Assembly: GCA_029863385.1 (NCBI GenBank)
Contig: JAOTVU010000014.1
Coordinates: forward strand, 1 to 51,868
Direction: 5' to 3'
Source: Acidimicrobiia bacterium
GTDB taxonomy: Bacteria > Actinomycetota > Acidimicrobiia > Acidimicrobiales > SZUA-35
DNA: 51,868 bases
In this document: in pieces, positions 23,517-37,725 of the stretch
Layout of the letters: the number at the start of each line of letters is the position of its first letter
Numbering within the stretch: position 1 is the first letter of the stretch
The notes under the pieces: generated by a model
What the model saw: the letters and a program-made list of their open reading frames with translations, nothing else
What the model was told of the DNA's origin: nothing
The model's database searches: none
Made by a program: the position numbers and the translations under genes

Positions 23517-26500
23517 TTGCCTGCACGTACAGTCGCCCGCGACCGATATTCGTTCGGAAACCTCGACGAAGCGCTCGAACTCCCCGAGCTGATCGCCGTC
23601 CAAAAGGAATCCTTCACGTGGTTCCTCGAAAAGGGTCTGGCCGATGCCTTCCGCGACATCAGCCCGATCAAGGACTTCACCGAGACCCTTCAACTCGAGT
23701 TGGAGTTCGATCCTCACGACGAGGACCTCGAGCCGTACCCCAAGTTCACGGTCGAGGAATGCAAAGAGAAGGACATGACCTACGCGGCCCCGATCTTCGT
23801 TCGGGCCCGCTTCATCAACGCGCAGACCGGCGAGATCAAGGAACAGACGGTCTTCCTCGGCGACTTCCCGATGATGACCGACAAGGGCACCTTCGTGATC
23901 AACGGCACCGAGCGTGTCGTGGTGTCGCAGCTCGTCCGGTCGCCGGGCGTCATCTTCCAGCCAGGTGAGCGGTTCCGTCTGCGTAACCTGGCCAAGCACC
24001 AGATGGTCACCGGCACCATCCACCCCTACCGCGGTGAGTGGATCGAGTTCGACGTCGAGCAGAAGCCGGGCAAGGACCCGACCGCCGGCGTGCGTGTCGC
24101 CCGCAAACGTCGCCTGTCGCTGTTCACCATGTTGCGGGCCCTCGGCTACGACGAGGAGAACGCCCCGGGGTTCCTGGAGGCCTTCGTCCGCCACTTCGAG
24201 TTCCTCGAGGGTCAGTGGGAGAAGGATCGTGAGATCGCCCCCACCCAGGATGAAGCGCTCATCGAGATCTACAAGCGGGCCCGGCCCGGCGAGCCCCCGA
24301 CCCTGGAGGCCGCCCGCACCTACCTGCGCAACGCCTTCTTCGAGAACCGGCGCTACGACCTGAGCCGGGTCGGTCGCTACAAGCTGAACCGCAAGCTCGG
24401 TCCGGAGATCGACAAGCTGGAGAAGTTGTTCCCCATGCTCGATCTCGACAAGCCCGAGATCGATCAGCCGGTCCTCAGCCGCTGCGAGGTTCTCGCCTCC
24501 GCCACCTACCTGTTGCACCTCATGATCGCCGAGCCGGGCTACCGCCTCGACGACCAGGACCACTTCGCCAACCGCCGTGTCCGGTCGGTCGGTGAGCTGA
24601 TCCAGAACCAGGTGCGCATCGGCCTGTCCCGCATGGAGCGGGTTGTCCGTGAGCGCATGACCACCCAGGATGTCGAGGCGATCACCCCGCAGACCCTGAT
24701 CAACATCCGACCGGTCGTGGCCGCCATCAAGGAGTTCTTCGGAACCTCCCAGCTGTCGCAGTTCATGGACCAGGTCAACCCGCTGTCTGGTCTGACACAC
24801 CGTCGGCGCCTTTCGGCTCTCGGGCCGGGCGGCCTCAGCCGTGAGCGCGCCGGGTTCGAGGTGCGAGACGTCCACTTCTCCCACTACGGCCGCATGTGTC
24901 CGATCGAGACCCCGGAGGGTCCGAACATCGGTCTGATCGGCTACCTGTCGAGCTACGCCCGGGTCAACGAGTTCGGGTTCCTCGAGACCCCGTACCGCAA
25001 GGTCATCGACGGCAAGGTCACCGACGAGATCCAATACCTCACCGCGGATGAAGAGGAGGAGTACGTCGTCGCCCAGGCCAACGCCAAGCTGAACCCCGAT
25101 GGCACGTTCCTCGAAGACCGGGTTCTGGCCCGGCGTTCGCCGCAGGCCGCCTCGCTGCGCGACCTGAAGCTCCAGCTCGAGCGTGACGTCTTCTTCGGTG
25201 CCACCACCGAGATCAGCCAGGTCCCCGCCGACGAGGTCCAGATGATGGACGTTTCGCCGAAGCAGATCGTGTCGATCGGCACCGGTCTGATTCCGTTCTT
25301 GGAGCACGACGACGCCAACCGCGCCCTGATGGGCGCCAACATGCAGCGTCAGGCCGTGCCCCTGCTGACCGCCGAGGCTCCCTATATCGGTACCGGCATC
25401 GAGCGCCGGGCCGCCTCCGATGCCGCCGACACCCTGGTGGCCGAGGAGGACGGTGTGGTGCTCGAAGCCGACGGCAAGTCGATCACCGTCGAGTACAAGG
25501 ATTCGGGCAAGAAGATCCTCCGCCTGCTCAAGTTCGCCCGTTCGAACCAGGACACCTGCATCAACCAGAAGCCCCGGGTTGCCGCCGGCGACAGGTTCTC
25601 CGCCGGCGACCTGCTGGCCGACGGACCCTCCACCGACAACGGCGAGCTGGCGCTCGGCAAGAACCTGGTCGTGGCCTTCATGCCCTGGGAGGGCTACAAC
25701 TTCGAGGACGCCATCATCCTGTCGGAGCGCCTCCAGAAGGACGACGTGCTCACGTCGATCCACATCAAGGAACACGAGATCGACGCCCGCGACACCAAGT
25801 TGGGTCCGGAGGAGATCACCCGCGACATCCCGAACCTGGCCGAGGACATCCTGGCCGATCTGGATGAGCGCGGCATCGTCCGGGTCGGCGCCGATGTCGG
25901 TCCCGGTGACGTGCTGGTCGGCAAGGTCACCCCGAAGGGCGAGACCGAACTGACCCCCGAAGAGCGCCTCCTGCGGGCCATCTTCGGCGAGAAGGCCCGT
26001 GAGGTCCGCGACACCTCCCTCAAGGTTCCCCACGGCGAGGTCGGCAAGGTCATCGACGTCAAGGTTTTCAACCGCGATGACAGCCACGAGCTGCCCCCCG
26101 GGGTCAATCAGCTGGTCCGGGTCTATGTGGCCCAGAAGCGGAAGATCTCGGTCGGCGACAAGCTGGCCGGCCGCCACGGCAACAAGGGTGTGATCTCCAA
26201 GATCCTGCCCGTCGAGGACATGCCCTATCTGGCTGACGGCACCCCGGTCGACATCATTCTGAACCCGCTCGGCGTTCCGTCCCGTATGAACGTCGGTCAG
26301 GTGCTCGAGTCGCACCTCGGCTATGCCGCCCGTTGGGGGTGGCAGATCGACGGCGAGCGGGTCGGTGAGAAGCCGATCCAGGGCACCGAGACGAAGACCC
26401 GCCCCTTCACCACCCCGGCCACCCTGGTCTCGACCCCGGTGTTCGACGGTGCGAAGTGGGACGAGGTCGAGCTGGCCGGCGACAAGCCGACGATCCAGTC

Positions 26501-27101
26501 GATCTTCGAGAACCTGAATCCCGAGTCGGTCGACGGCGAACGGCTCATTCAGCCCGACGGCAAGGCCATTCTGTACGACGGTCGCACCGGTCAGGCGTTC
26601 GACAATCCGATCATGGTCGGGATCATGTACATCCTGAAGTTGTCGCACCTTGTCGACGACAAGATCCACGCCCGGTCCACCGGTCCGTACTCCATGATCA
26701 CCCAGCAGCCGCTCGGTGGTAAGGCCCAGTTCGGTGGTCAGCGCTTCGGTGAGATGGAGGTGTGGGCGCTCGAGGCCTACGGCGCGGCCTACTGCCTGCA
26801 GGAGCTCCTGACCATCAAGTCCGACGACGTATTGGGTCGGGTCAAGGTCTACGAGGCCATCGTGAAGGGTGAGAACATCCCCGAGCCCGGCATCCCGGAG
26901 AGCTTCAAGGTGCTCATCAAGGAGATGCAGGCCCTGTGCCTCAACGTCGAGGTGCTGGCCGAGGACGGCAAGGAAATCGAGATGCGGGAGTTGGACGACG
27001 AACTGTTCCGCACCGCAGAGGAACTCGGGATCGACTTGAGTCGCCCCGAGAGAGGATCAGATGAAGACGATGCAGCCCGCGCCGCCGGCGCGCGCAAATA
27101 G
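23517..27101 (+). CDS. rpoB: DNA-directed RNA polymerase subunit beta
   Basis: A 1194-residue beta subunit starting at TTG 23517 ([20 protein letters not shown]). Family landmarks: [12 protein letters not shown] in the rifampicin region (about residues 411-422), [50 protein letters not shown], and [19 protein letters not shown] near the end. Core enzyme for transcription. At V420 the usual Asn (E. coli N518) is replaced, and F454 replaces a usual Pro (E. coli P552). It is followed 14 nt later by rpoC. Confidence 0.98.
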   Translation: MPARTVARDRYSFGNLDEALELPELIAVQKESFTWFLEKGLADAFRDISPIKDFTETLQLELEFDPHDEDLEPYPKFTVEECKEKDMTYAAPIFVRARFINAQTGEIKEQTVFLGDFPMMTDKGTFVINGTERVVVSQLVRSPGVIFQPGERFRLRNLAKHQMVTGTIHPYRGEWIEFDVEQKPGKDPTAGVRVARKRRLSLFTMLRALGYDEENAPGFLEAFVRHFEFLEGQWEKDREIAPTQDEALIEIYKRARPGEPPTLEAARTYLRNAFFENRRYDLSRVGRYKLNRKLGPEIDKLEKLFPMLDLDKPEIDQPVLSRCEVLASATYLLHLMIAEPGYRLDDQDHFANRRVRSVGELIQNQVRIGLSRMERVVRERMTTQDVEAITPQTLINIRPVVAAIKEFFGTSQLSQFMDQVNPLSGLTHRRRLSALGPGGLSRERAGFEVRDVHFSHYGRMCPIETPEGPNIGLIGYLSSYARVNEFGFLETPYRKVIDGKVTDEIQYLTADEEEEYVVAQANAKLNPDGTFLEDRVLARRSPQAASLRDLKLQLERDVFFGATTEISQVPADEVQMMDVSPKQIVSIGTGLIPFLEHDDANRALMGANMQRQAVPLLTAEAPYIGTGIERRAASDAADTLVAEEDGVVLEADGKSITVEYKDSGKKILRLLKFARSNQDTCINQKPRVAAGDRFSAGDLLADGPSTDNGELALGKNLVVAFMPWEGYNFEDAIILSERLQKDDVLTSIHIKEHEIDARDTKLGPEEITRDIPNLAEDILADLDERGIVRVGADVGPGDVLVGKVTPKGETELTPEERLLRAIFGEKAREVRDTSLKVPHGEVGKVIDVKVFNRDDSHELPPGVNQLVRVYVAQKRKISVGDKLAGRHGNKGVISKILPVEDMPYLADGTPVDIILNPLGVPSRMNVGQVLESHLGYAARWGWQIDGERVGEKPIQGTETKTRPFTTPATLVSTPVFDGAKWDEVELAGDKPTIQSIFENLNPESVDGERLIQPDGKAILYDGRTGQAFDNPIMVGIMYILKLSHLVDDKIHARSTGPYSMITQQPLGGKAQFGGQRFGEMEVWALEAYGAAYCLQELLTIKSDDVLGRVKVYEAIVKGENIPEPGIPESFKVLIKEMQALCLNVEVLAEDGKEIEMRELDDELFRTAEELGIDLSRPERGSDEDDAARAAGARK

Positions 27102-27115
27102 GTAGGGAGATCACA

Positions 27116-31099
<3,984 letters not shown>

Positions 31100-31114
31100 T
31101 CGAACCTTTTCCGA

Positions 31115-31185
31115 ACCGAGGCCCCGGCCCAACGATTACCGGTCCGACACGGACCGGGCAATCAGGGCCGGGGCCTCGGTGTTTT
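31115..31185 (+). terminator. Terminator of the rpoBC operon
   Basis: A perfect 16-bp stem ACCGAGGCCCCGGCCC (31115-31130) with its complement at 31165-31180, enclosing a second hairpin CCGGTCCG/CGGACCGG (31139-31146, 31150-31157), followed by GTTTT. Confidence 0.8.
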
Positions 31186-31238
31186 GCGTTAGGCGACGCC
31201 GATCCCGGCCCGGACCGGAACGGCCGCCAGCTGGTTCG

Positions 31239-31287
31239 GATCTGGTGGATTTCACGCGCGCCAGGCGCGCGCAAAATCCACCAGATC
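31239..31287. repeat. 49-nt near-perfect palindrome between rpoC and the peroxidase gene
   Basis: Outer arms GATCTGGTGGATTT (31239-31252) and AAATCCACCAGATC (31274-31287) match perfectly. Inner arms GCGCGCC/GGCGCGC flank a single A (31256-31270). The two stems are parted by cac/gca. It stands 20 nt after the stop of the minus-strand peroxidase gene and 54 nt past the rpoBC terminator, so it may end the peroxidase mRNA, or be a mobile palindromic element. Confidence 0.6.
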
Positions 31288-31306
31288 TGTGGGACGGGGG
31301 GAGGGG

Positions 31307-31786
31307 TCAGAGCTGGGACGAGATGTCTTCGGGAGTGACTGGAGGCGCCCAGCGGTGGGTGACGGTGCCGTCGCCGTCGACCAGGAACTTCTCGAAGTTC
31401 CAGGTGATGTCGGGCGAGTCGCCCTTGCCCGGCTGGGCGGCCTTCAACAGCGTGTACAACGGCGCCTCGTCAGCGCCGTTCACATCGATCTTGGCGAACA
31501 CCGGGAAGTTGACATCGTAGGTCGAGGTGGCGAAGTCGAGAATCTCGGCATTGGTGCCGGGCTCCTGGTTCCCGAACTGGTTGCAGGGAAAGGCCAGGAC
31601 GGTTATGTCGTTGCTCTCATCGTTGTGGAGGACACGCAGACCTGCGTATTGAAGGGTGAGGCCTCAACGACTGGCGACGTTGACGATCAGGCATCGCCGA
31701 CCGCGAAACTGCTCGAACGGAATCGGTTCGCCCGTGATCGATCGCATCGTGAGCGAATGGAATCCGTGGGGATGAAGGCTTGGCAT
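31307..31786 (-). CDS. Glutathione peroxidase-family selenoprotein (in-frame TGA = Sec41)
   Basis: One reading frame runs from ATG 31786 to 31307 and is interrupted only by TGA at 31664-31666. Before it: FEQFRGRRCLIVNVASR. After it: GLTLQYAGLRVL, then LAFPCNQFGNQEPGTN, VFAKIDVNG and TWNFEKFLVDGDG. These are the conserved blocks of glutathione peroxidases, whose catalytic residue sits exactly at the TGA (NVASxC/U-G-T). The Gln70 and Trp129 partners are present. With Sec the protein has 159 residues, the normal length. Cytosolic, no signal. It reduces hydroperoxides with thiols, and in an organism lacking glutathione the donor would probably be thioredoxin. A SECIS-like hairpin lies just downstream of the TGA. 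GGCGAG precedes the start. Confidence 0.85.
31634..31647 (-). promoter_or_regulatory. Bacterial SECIS-like hairpin for selenocysteine insertion
   Basis: On the minus strand ACGCA, loop GGTC, TGCGT begins 16 nt after the TGA. The core GCAGGTCTGC is the same as the apical stem-loop of the E. coli fdhF SECIS as I recall it, which SelB binds. The loop lies 21 nt from the TGA. Confidence 0.7.
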
Positions 31787-31894
31787 CTCGCCGACGATAG
31801 CCGCCGGAGCGGGCCCTGGACGTGGCCGCTGGTCGCATTCGACAAACTGCTGCAGCTTGCCGCCCGTGAGACGACACCGGCAAGCCGGTCCGAC

Positions 31895-31900
31895 TAGGCT
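31895..31900 (+). promoter_or_regulatory. Putative -10 box (TAGGCT), leaderless promoter
   Basis: TAGGCT ends 6 nt before the GTG of the carbinolamine dehydratase gene. Confidence 0.4.
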
Positions 31901-31906
31901 CTTGAC

Positions 31907-32209
31907 GTGCCCTCCCGTATCCCCAACCCCGAGGTCGATGCCACGCTCGACGTGATCGGCGACTGGGTCCGGTCGGGTGGGAAGATCAAGGCGTCGTTCG
32001 AATTCGACACGTTCGAGACGGCCTTCGACTTCATGACGGAGGTGGCGGCGGCGGCCGAGCGGCTCAATCACCATCCCGAATGGTTCAACGTCTACAACAA
32101 GGTCGAGATCGAGTTGACCACCCATGATCTCGGCGGCATCACCGACCTCGACCTCGAGTTCGCGCGCCTGATCTCGGACATGGCGAGCCGGCGATTGGAC
32201 TCCGCCTGA
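31907..32209 (+). CDS. 4a-hydroxytetrahydrobiopterin dehydratase (pterin carbinolamine dehydratase)
   Basis: A 100-residue protein, the family's usual size. AERLNHHPEWFNVYNKVEIE and LTTHDLGGITDLD are the PCD signature, including the two catalytic His in NHHP. The family dehydrates pterin-4a-carbinolamine in pterin recycling. No aromatic hydroxylase is near, and in many bacteria the protein has other uses. GTG 31907 sits 6 nt after a -10-like box, so the mRNA is probably leaderless. Divergent from the peroxidase gene. Confidence 0.9.
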   Translation: MPSRIPNPEVDATLDVIGDWVRSGGKIKASFEFDTFETAFDFMTEVAAAAERLNHHPEWFNVYNKVEIELTTHDLGGITDLDLEFARLISDMASRRLDSA

Positions 32210-32247
32210 GCCGTGCAGGGGGGCCGGTTTCGCCCGCATTCGACGGA

Positions 32248-32253
32248 TACACT
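32248..32253 (+). promoter_or_regulatory. Putative -10 box (TACACT)
   Basis: TACACT ends 8 nt before the ATG of the DsbB-like gene, with no Shine-Dalgarno between. Confidence 0.35.
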
Positions 32254-32261
32254 GGGCCACC

Positions 32262-32861
32262 ATGTCGTACTCGACGGCCAACACCATAACGTTCTTTTTC
32301 GCCCTTCTGGCGGTCGTGGCGGCCGGCGTTGCCGTCGCCGTCCCCGTCTCGGCGCTGACCGGTGATCGTTTCCGCGTGATCGCCAATCTGCGCCCGATCG
32401 CCGTCGAACTCGCCGCAGCCGTGGCCACCACGGCGATGATCGGTTCGCTGATCCTCTCCGAGGCGATCGGCTACGTCCCGTGCCTCAACTGCTGGATTCA
32501 GCGGGGCTTCATGTATCCGGCGTCATTGCTTCTCATCGGCTCGGTGATCACCAGGCGGCCCGGCCCGGCCCGCCTCGCGGGCGGCCTCTCGGTACTCGGC
32601 CTCTGCGTCTCGATCTTCCACCGCTACGAGCAGGCGGTCGGCACCGAGATCGGGGGTCTGTGCGACGCCGCCGCCCCGTGCTCGACCAAGTACGTCAACC
32701 ACTTCGGCTTCATGACCATCCCAACCATGGCCGGCTGCGGGTTCGCCGCCATCATCGCCCTGACCGCCATCTCCGTTTGGCGCCGCGACAACGGTGAGGA
32801 CTCCGACGTGCCCGCACGGATCGAGACCGACGAGGATCCTCAGCCGGTCACCGGCCGATGA
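32262..32861 (+). CDS. DsbB-family disulfide bond formation protein
   Basis: A 199-residue membrane protein with four to five helices. VPCLNCWIQRGFMYP carries the DsbB CxxC-W-xxR motif that contacts the quinone, and a second Cys pair (GLCDAAAPCSTKY) lies in an outer loop, as in DsbB. It would pass electrons from a thiol oxidase to quinone. The following gene is a membrane-anchored thioredoxin-fold protein, its likely partner. Confidence 0.85.
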   Translation: MSYSTANTITFFFALLAVVAAGVAVAVPVSALTGDRFRVIANLRPIAVELAAAVATTAMIGSLILSEAIGYVPCLNCWIQRGFMYPASLLLIGSVITRRPGPARLAGGLSVLGLCVSIFHRYEQAVGTEIGGLCDAAAPCSTKYVNHFGFMTIPTMAGCGFAAIIALTAISVWRRDNGEDSDVPARIETDEDPQPVTGR

Positions 32862-32987
32862 CGATGTGGTCGAGATGGGAGGGCCCGAAGCGGGTCCCGG
32901 CTCGGCCACGGCTACGCTTTGAGGTTGGGCAAGCAGCCTCTCCGGACGAACTACCGTCTCATCCCAGTCAAGTCGAGAGTGAACCAC

Positions 32988-33695
32988 ATGGCTCAAACCA
33001 AAATCCCCTCCGTCAAGACGGCATCCGTCAATCCCGACGCCGGGTCGAACAGAATGTTCATGTTCGCCATCATCGGCATTCTCGTGCTCGGTCTCGCCGG
33101 TGTCGCCTTCGTCGCCACCCAACGGGACGCCGTGGACTTCGACGGTGAGCAGACAGGCGCCGTGGAACTTGACGGTAACATCCTGTTGCCCATGTCCGGC
33201 TCCGGCGTGAGCGCCGATCCGAGCTCCGACGCCGCCATCGGCCAGCCGATGCCCACGCTGGCCGGTACCGGATTCGACGACGAGGAGATCATCATCGAAG
33301 ACGACGGCCGGGCGAAGGTCATCTACTTCCTGGCCCACTGGTGCCCCCACTGTCAGGCCGAGGTGCCCCGCATCGTCGATCTGATCGAGTCCGGCGGTCA
33401 GCCCGATGGGCTCGACATCTACGGTGTCTCGACCTCCGTCGATGCGTCGAGAGGCGGTGCCTACCCTCCCGCCGCCTGGTTCGATCGTGAAGGATTCGAT
33501 GTTCCGGTGGTTCGCGACAATGCGGCCAACGACGCCTTCAACTTCTTCGGCGGGGGCGGCTTCCCGTACGCCGTCTACGTCAACGCCGACAACAACATCG
33601 TCGCCCGTAGCTCCGGCGAACTCGACCCGTCGACCATCCAGAACATCTGGGAGATCACAGCCGGGCAGATCGACGCCGAAGTCGGCTCCGAGTAG
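32988..33695 (+). CDS. Membrane-anchored thioredoxin-fold protein (DsbA/TlpA-like)
   Basis: A 235-residue protein with one N-terminal membrane helix ([20 protein letters not shown]) and an outside thioredoxin domain. The redox motif is [15 protein letters not shown] and the cis-Pro loop is [13 protein letters not shown] is typical of oxidising DsbA-like proteins. Together with the DsbB-like protein, 126 nt upstream, it forms a probable disulfide-forming pair of the cell envelope. ATG 32988 is preceded by GAGAGTG. Confidence 0.86.
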   Translation: MAQTKIPSVKTASVNPDAGSNRMFMFAIIGILVLGLAGVAFVATQRDAVDFDGEQTGAVELDGNILLPMSGSGVSADPSSDAAIGQPMPTLAGTGFDDEEIIIEDDGRAKVIYFLAHWCPHCQAEVPRIVDLIESGGQPDGLDIYGVSTSVDASRGGAYPPAAWFDREGFDVPVVRDNAANDAFNFFGGGGFPYAVYVNADNNIVARSSGELDPSTIQNIWEITAGQIDAEVGSE

Positions 33696-33753
33696 CCCTG
33701 TCGGCCGGAAGGCTGATCCGCCAGACCTCCTGAGCGGTCCGATCCACCGGAAA

Positions 33754-33773
33754 GCCACCCGAAAATGGGTGGC
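33754..33773 (+). terminator. Hairpin after the DsbA-like gene
   Basis: GCCACCC (33754-33760) and GGGTGGC (33767-33773) around GAAAAT. No T run. It lies in the 247-nt gap before coxS, which otherwise shows only a probable cox promoter/leader that I could not pin down. Confidence 0.5.
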
Positions 33774-33942
33774 GCACTATGCATCGGTGGGGAAGATGTG
33801 CAAAGCTCTACACGTCCCCTCGAACGGGCGCGGCGCGGCTGCCCGCGCTGACGCCCGGGGACCCTTGCCTCGCCGCCCCTCGGTGGTGACCGCATCGAGC
33901 CATGAGCTAGCCAGTAGACCGCATCAAACCAAAGGGGGTCAC

Positions 33943-34407
<465 letters not shown>

Positions 34408-34409
34408 TC

Positions 34410-36806
34410 ATGACCGCCACCGAACAAGCACCCTCAGGTGCAAACATCGGAACCCGCAAGCTCCGCAAGGAGGATCCCAAGCTCCTCACCGGTGAGGGCA
34501 AATACGTCGACGACATCCACGCTCCTGGCGAGCTGTGGATGGGCATGGTCCGCTCGACCATGGCCCACGCCCGCATCACCGGGATCGACACCTCGGCCGC
34601 CGAGGAGGCCGACGGTGTTCACGCCGTCTACACCGGCGCCGACCTCGCCGACATGGGCCTGTGGATCGCTCCTCTGCCGTGCGCCTGGCCGGTGACCCCC
34701 GACATGGTCAACCCGCCCCACTATCCGGTCGCCAACGGCGAGGTCCACCACGTCGGTGAGATCATCGCCGTCGTGCTGGCCGATTCCCGCTACGGAGCGG
34801 CCGATGCCGCCGAGCAGGTGGTGGTCGACTACGAGCCGCTTCCCGTTGTGAGCTCGATTGCCGAGGCCCGCGACGGTGACGCAACGGCGCACGCCGACCT
34901 CGATTCCAACAAGGCCTACCACTGGCCGCTGGTTCCCGATCCCGATGCGCTCGAAGCGGCCTTCGCCAACGCCGCCCACGTCGTCAAAGCGGAGTTCGAG
35001 CAGCAACGGCTGATCCCGGCGGCCATGGAGCCCCGTGGTGTCCTGGCCGTACCGTCGCCCCACGGCGGCGACATCACCCTCTACAGCGCCACCCAGGTGC
35101 CCCACATCCTCAAGGTGATGGTTGCCGCCACCACCGGCATCCCGGAGATGAAGATCCGGGTCATCGCCCCCGCCGTCGGCGGTGGTTTCGGCGCCAAGCT
35201 CAACATCAACCCCGACGAGATCCTCGCCGTGACCCTGGCCACCAAGCTGGGTCGTCCGGTGCGCTGGACCGAGACCCGGTCCGAGGCCGCCTTCTCGACC
35301 CATCAGGGTCGGGGCCAGCTGCAGACCATCGAGGTGGCCGCCGACGAGAACGGCAAGATCGCCGGTGTCCGGGTTCACGTCGACGCCGACATGGGCGCCT
35401 ACATGATGCTGATCACCCCGGGCGTGCCGTTGCTCGGCAGCTTCCTCTACACCGGCGTCTACGACGTGCCGGCGTTCGGGTTCACCTGCGATGGCTATTT
35501 CACCAACCTCACGCCGACCGACGCCTACCGGGGCGCCGGTCGACCGGAGGCCAGCTACGCCATCGAGCGGGCAATGGACCTCCTGGCGGCCAAGGTCGGT
35601 GTGGGCCCGGACGAGATCCGGCGCCGCAACTACCTGAACGGGGGAGCGGCGTTCGAGAACCTGGAGACGGCGTCGACCCTTGTGTTCGACTCCGGCAACT
35701 ACGCGCCGAACCTCGACGCGGCCCTCGAAATGGCCGGTTACGCCGACCTGCGGGCCGATCAGCAGCGCCGCCGCGACGCCGGCGAATCGAAGCACCTCGG
35801 TATCGGTCTGTGCACGTACGTCGAGATCTGCGGGCTGGCCCCGAGCCGGGCGCTCGGTGGTCTCAACTACGGGGCCGGTGGTTGGGAGCACGCAACCGTG
35901 CGCTTCCTACCGACCGGCAAGGTCGAGGTGGTCTCGGGTTCGACGCCACACGGTCAGGGCCACGAGACCACGTGGTCGCAGATCGTGGGTGACAAGCTCG
36001 GTATCGATCCCGACGACGTCACCGTGTTGCACTCCGACACCGCCATCAGCCCGCTCGGACTCGACACCTACGGGTCCCGGTCACTGGCCGTCGGCGGTGT
36101 GGCCGTTGCCATGGCGTGCGACAAGGTGGTCGAGAAAGCCAAGCTCATCGCCGCCCACCAGTTGGAGGCCAACCCCGACGACCTCGAGTTCGAGGGTGGC
36201 GCCTTCACCGTGAAGGGCTCGCCCGACAAGACGATGCCCATCCAGGGTGTGGCCTTCGGAGCGTTCACCGCCCACAACCTGCCCGACGGCATGGAGCCGA
36301 ACCTCCAGGAGCAGGTCACGTTCGATCCGCCGAACTTCGCCTTCCCCTTCGGCACGCACGTCTGCGTGGTCGAGGTCGACGAGGACACCGGCAACGTCGA
36401 GCTGCTCGACTATACGGCCATCGACGACTGCGGCAATCAGGTCAACCCGCTGATCGTCGAGGGCCAGGTCCACGGCGGCATCGTCCAGGGTGTCGCCCAG
36501 GCTCTCTGGGAGGGTGCGAGCTATGACTCCGAAGGCAATTGCCGGAACCCGTCGTTCCTCGACTACCTGGTGCCCTCGGCGGCCGAGGTCCCCAGTCTCA
36601 AGCTGGGGTCGACCGTCACGCCGTCGACGTCCAACCCGCTCGGCGTGAAAGGCGTCGGCGAGGCCGGAACCATCGGTTCGGCGGCCGCGGTGATCAACGC
36701 CATCTGTGACGCCCTGAGTCCGTACGGCATCGACGACATCGCGATGCCGGCCACGCCGGCTCGGGTTTGGAAAGCGATTCAGAACGCCAAGGGAGGCCAG
36801 TCATGA
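34410..36806 (+). CDS. coxL: Aerobic CO dehydrogenase large subunit, form II (molybdopterin hydroxylase)
   Basis: A 798-residue molybdopterin subunit of the xanthine dehydrogenase family. AYRGAGR at residues 372-378 is the form II active-site signature; form I CO dehydrogenase has AYRCSFR. Other landmarks are GGGFGAKLNINPDE, GQGHETTWSQI and GVGEAGTIG, with the catalytic Glu near 751. Form II enzymes are often annotated as CO dehydrogenases, but many oxidise other N-heterocyclic or carbonyl substrates, so CO use is unproven. It begins 3 nt after coxS and overlaps coxM by 4 nt. Confidence 0.93.
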   Translation: MTATEQAPSGANIGTRKLRKEDPKLLTGEGKYVDDIHAPGELWMGMVRSTMAHARITGIDTSAAEEADGVHAVYTGADLADMGLWIAPLPCAWPVTPDMVNPPHYPVANGEVHHVGEIIAVVLADSRYGAADAAEQVVVDYEPLPVVSSIAEARDGDATAHADLDSNKAYHWPLVPDPDALEAAFANAAHVVKAEFEQQRLIPAAMEPRGVLAVPSPHGGDITLYSATQVPHILKVMVAATTGIPEMKIRVIAPAVGGGFGAKLNINPDEILAVTLATKLGRPVRWTETRSEAAFSTHQGRGQLQTIEVAADENGKIAGVRVHVDADMGAYMMLITPGVPLLGSFLYTGVYDVPAFGFTCDGYFTNLTPTDAYRGAGRPEASYAIERAMDLLAAKVGVGPDEIRRRNYLNGGAAFENLETASTLVFDSGNYAPNLDAALEMAGYADLRADQQRRRDAGESKHLGIGLCTYVEICGLAPSRALGGLNYGAGGWEHATVRFLPTGKVEVVSGSTPHGQGHETTWSQIVGDKLGIDPDDVTVLHSDTAISPLGLDTYGSRSLAVGGVAVAMACDKVVEKAKLIAAHQLEANPDDLEFEGGAFTVKGSPDKTMPIQGVAFGAFTAHNLPDGMEPNLQEQVTFDPPNFAFPFGTHVCVVEVDEDTGNVELLDYTAIDDCGNQVNPLIVEGQVHGGIVQGVAQALWEGASYDSEGNCRNPSFLDYLVPSAAEVPSLKLGSTVTPSTSNPLGVKGVGEAGTIGSAAAVINAICDALSPYGIDDIAMPATPARVWKAIQNAKGGQS

Positions 36807-37630
36807 TTCCGGCAGCATTCGACTACGTGGAAGCCGATTCGGCCGACGCCGCGATCGCCGCCCTCACCGAGCACGGTGACGAGGCCAAGCTCATGGCCGG
36901 TGGTCACAGCCTGATTCCGCTGATGAAGTTCCGTCTGGCCACCCCGTCGGTTGTCATCGACATCGGGCGGCTCGGCGATCTGAGCTACATCCGGGAGGAG
37001 GGTGGTCACGTCGCCATCGGTGCACTGACCACCCATCGGGCGCTGGAGACCAGCCAGCTGTTGAAGGCCCAGGCTCCGATACTGGCCCACGTTGCCTCCA
37101 AGGTCGGTGATCCGTCGGTTCGTCACAAGGGAACCCTCGGCGGGTCGATCGCCCACGGCGACCCGGCGTCGGATCTTCCGGCGGCGCTGCTGGCGCTCGG
37201 CGGTTCGGTGATCGCCAAGGGACCCAACGGCGAGCGGGAGATCGCGGCGAGCGACCTGTTCACCGGCTTCCTGGAGACGGCACTGGCTCCCGACGAGCTG
37301 ATGACCGAGATACGGATCCCCAACGCTGCCAACGCCGGTTGGTCGTATCAGAAGTTCAACCGTCGAGCCCAGGACTGGGCCATTGTCGGCGTGGCCGCCG
37401 TCGTGCCCAAGAACAACGACCCGGCTCGGGTCGCGCTGGTCAACATGGGTCCGACCCCGATGACCTCATCTGCGGTCGAACAGGCCCTGGCCGGTGGGGC
37501 GAGCATCGACGATGCGGCCGCCGTGGCCGCGGACGGGACCTCCCCCCCGGAGGACCTCAACGGCGACGCCGAGTACCGTACGCATCTGGCCAAGGTGCTC
37601 GTGAAGCGGGCGCTCACCGAGGCAAGCTGA
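36803..37630 (+). CDS. coxM: Aerobic CO dehydrogenase-type medium subunit (FAD-binding)
   Basis: A 275-residue FAD subunit. KLMAGGHSLIPLMKFRLATP is the first FAD-binding motif and HKGTLGGSIAHGDPASDLPA the second; both contact the pyrophosphate. It passes electrons from the iron-sulfur protein to the quinone or other acceptor. GGGAGG precedes ATG 36803, which overlaps the coxL stop (ATGA). Order S-L-M is the one typical of form II operons. A long hairpin follows. Confidence 0.93.
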   Translation: MIPAAFDYVEADSADAAIAALTEHGDEAKLMAGGHSLIPLMKFRLATPSVVIDIGRLGDLSYIREEGGHVAIGALTTHRALETSQLLKAQAPILAHVASKVGDPSVRHKGTLGGSIAHGDPASDLPAALLALGGSVIAKGPNGEREIAASDLFTGFLETALAPDELMTEIRIPNAANAGWSYQKFNRRAQDWAIVGVAAVVPKNNDPARVALVNMGPTPMTSSAVEQALAGGASIDDAAAVAADGTSPPEDLNGDAEYRTHLAKVLVKRALTEAS

Positions 37631-37655
37631 CACAGCACGGCCGTCATCAACCTGA

Positions 37656-37697
37656 GCGGAAGCTGCAATCCACCGGCTGGTGGATTGCAGCTTCCGC
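37656..37697 (+). terminator. 19-bp perfect hairpin after coxM
   Basis: GCGGAAGCTGCAATCCACC (37656-37674) pairs without mismatch with 37679-37697 around GGCT. No T run follows. Probable terminator of coxSLM. Confidence 0.65.
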
Positions 37698-37725
37698 GGA
37701 GTTCGCCGGTTTTGCCGCGGGCTGG

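Noticed and set aside
23496-26669. Long open frame of more than 1000 codons on the strand opposite rpoB
   Set aside because: It mirrors the codon pattern of rpoB (GC-rich third positions keep the antisense frame open), has no family features, and the sense frame is clearly RNA polymerase.
31307-31501. Treating the peroxidase as a truncated pseudogene
   Set aside because: The frame is continuous, the only stop is TGA exactly at the catalytic position, no other defects exist, and a SECIS-like hairpin follows.
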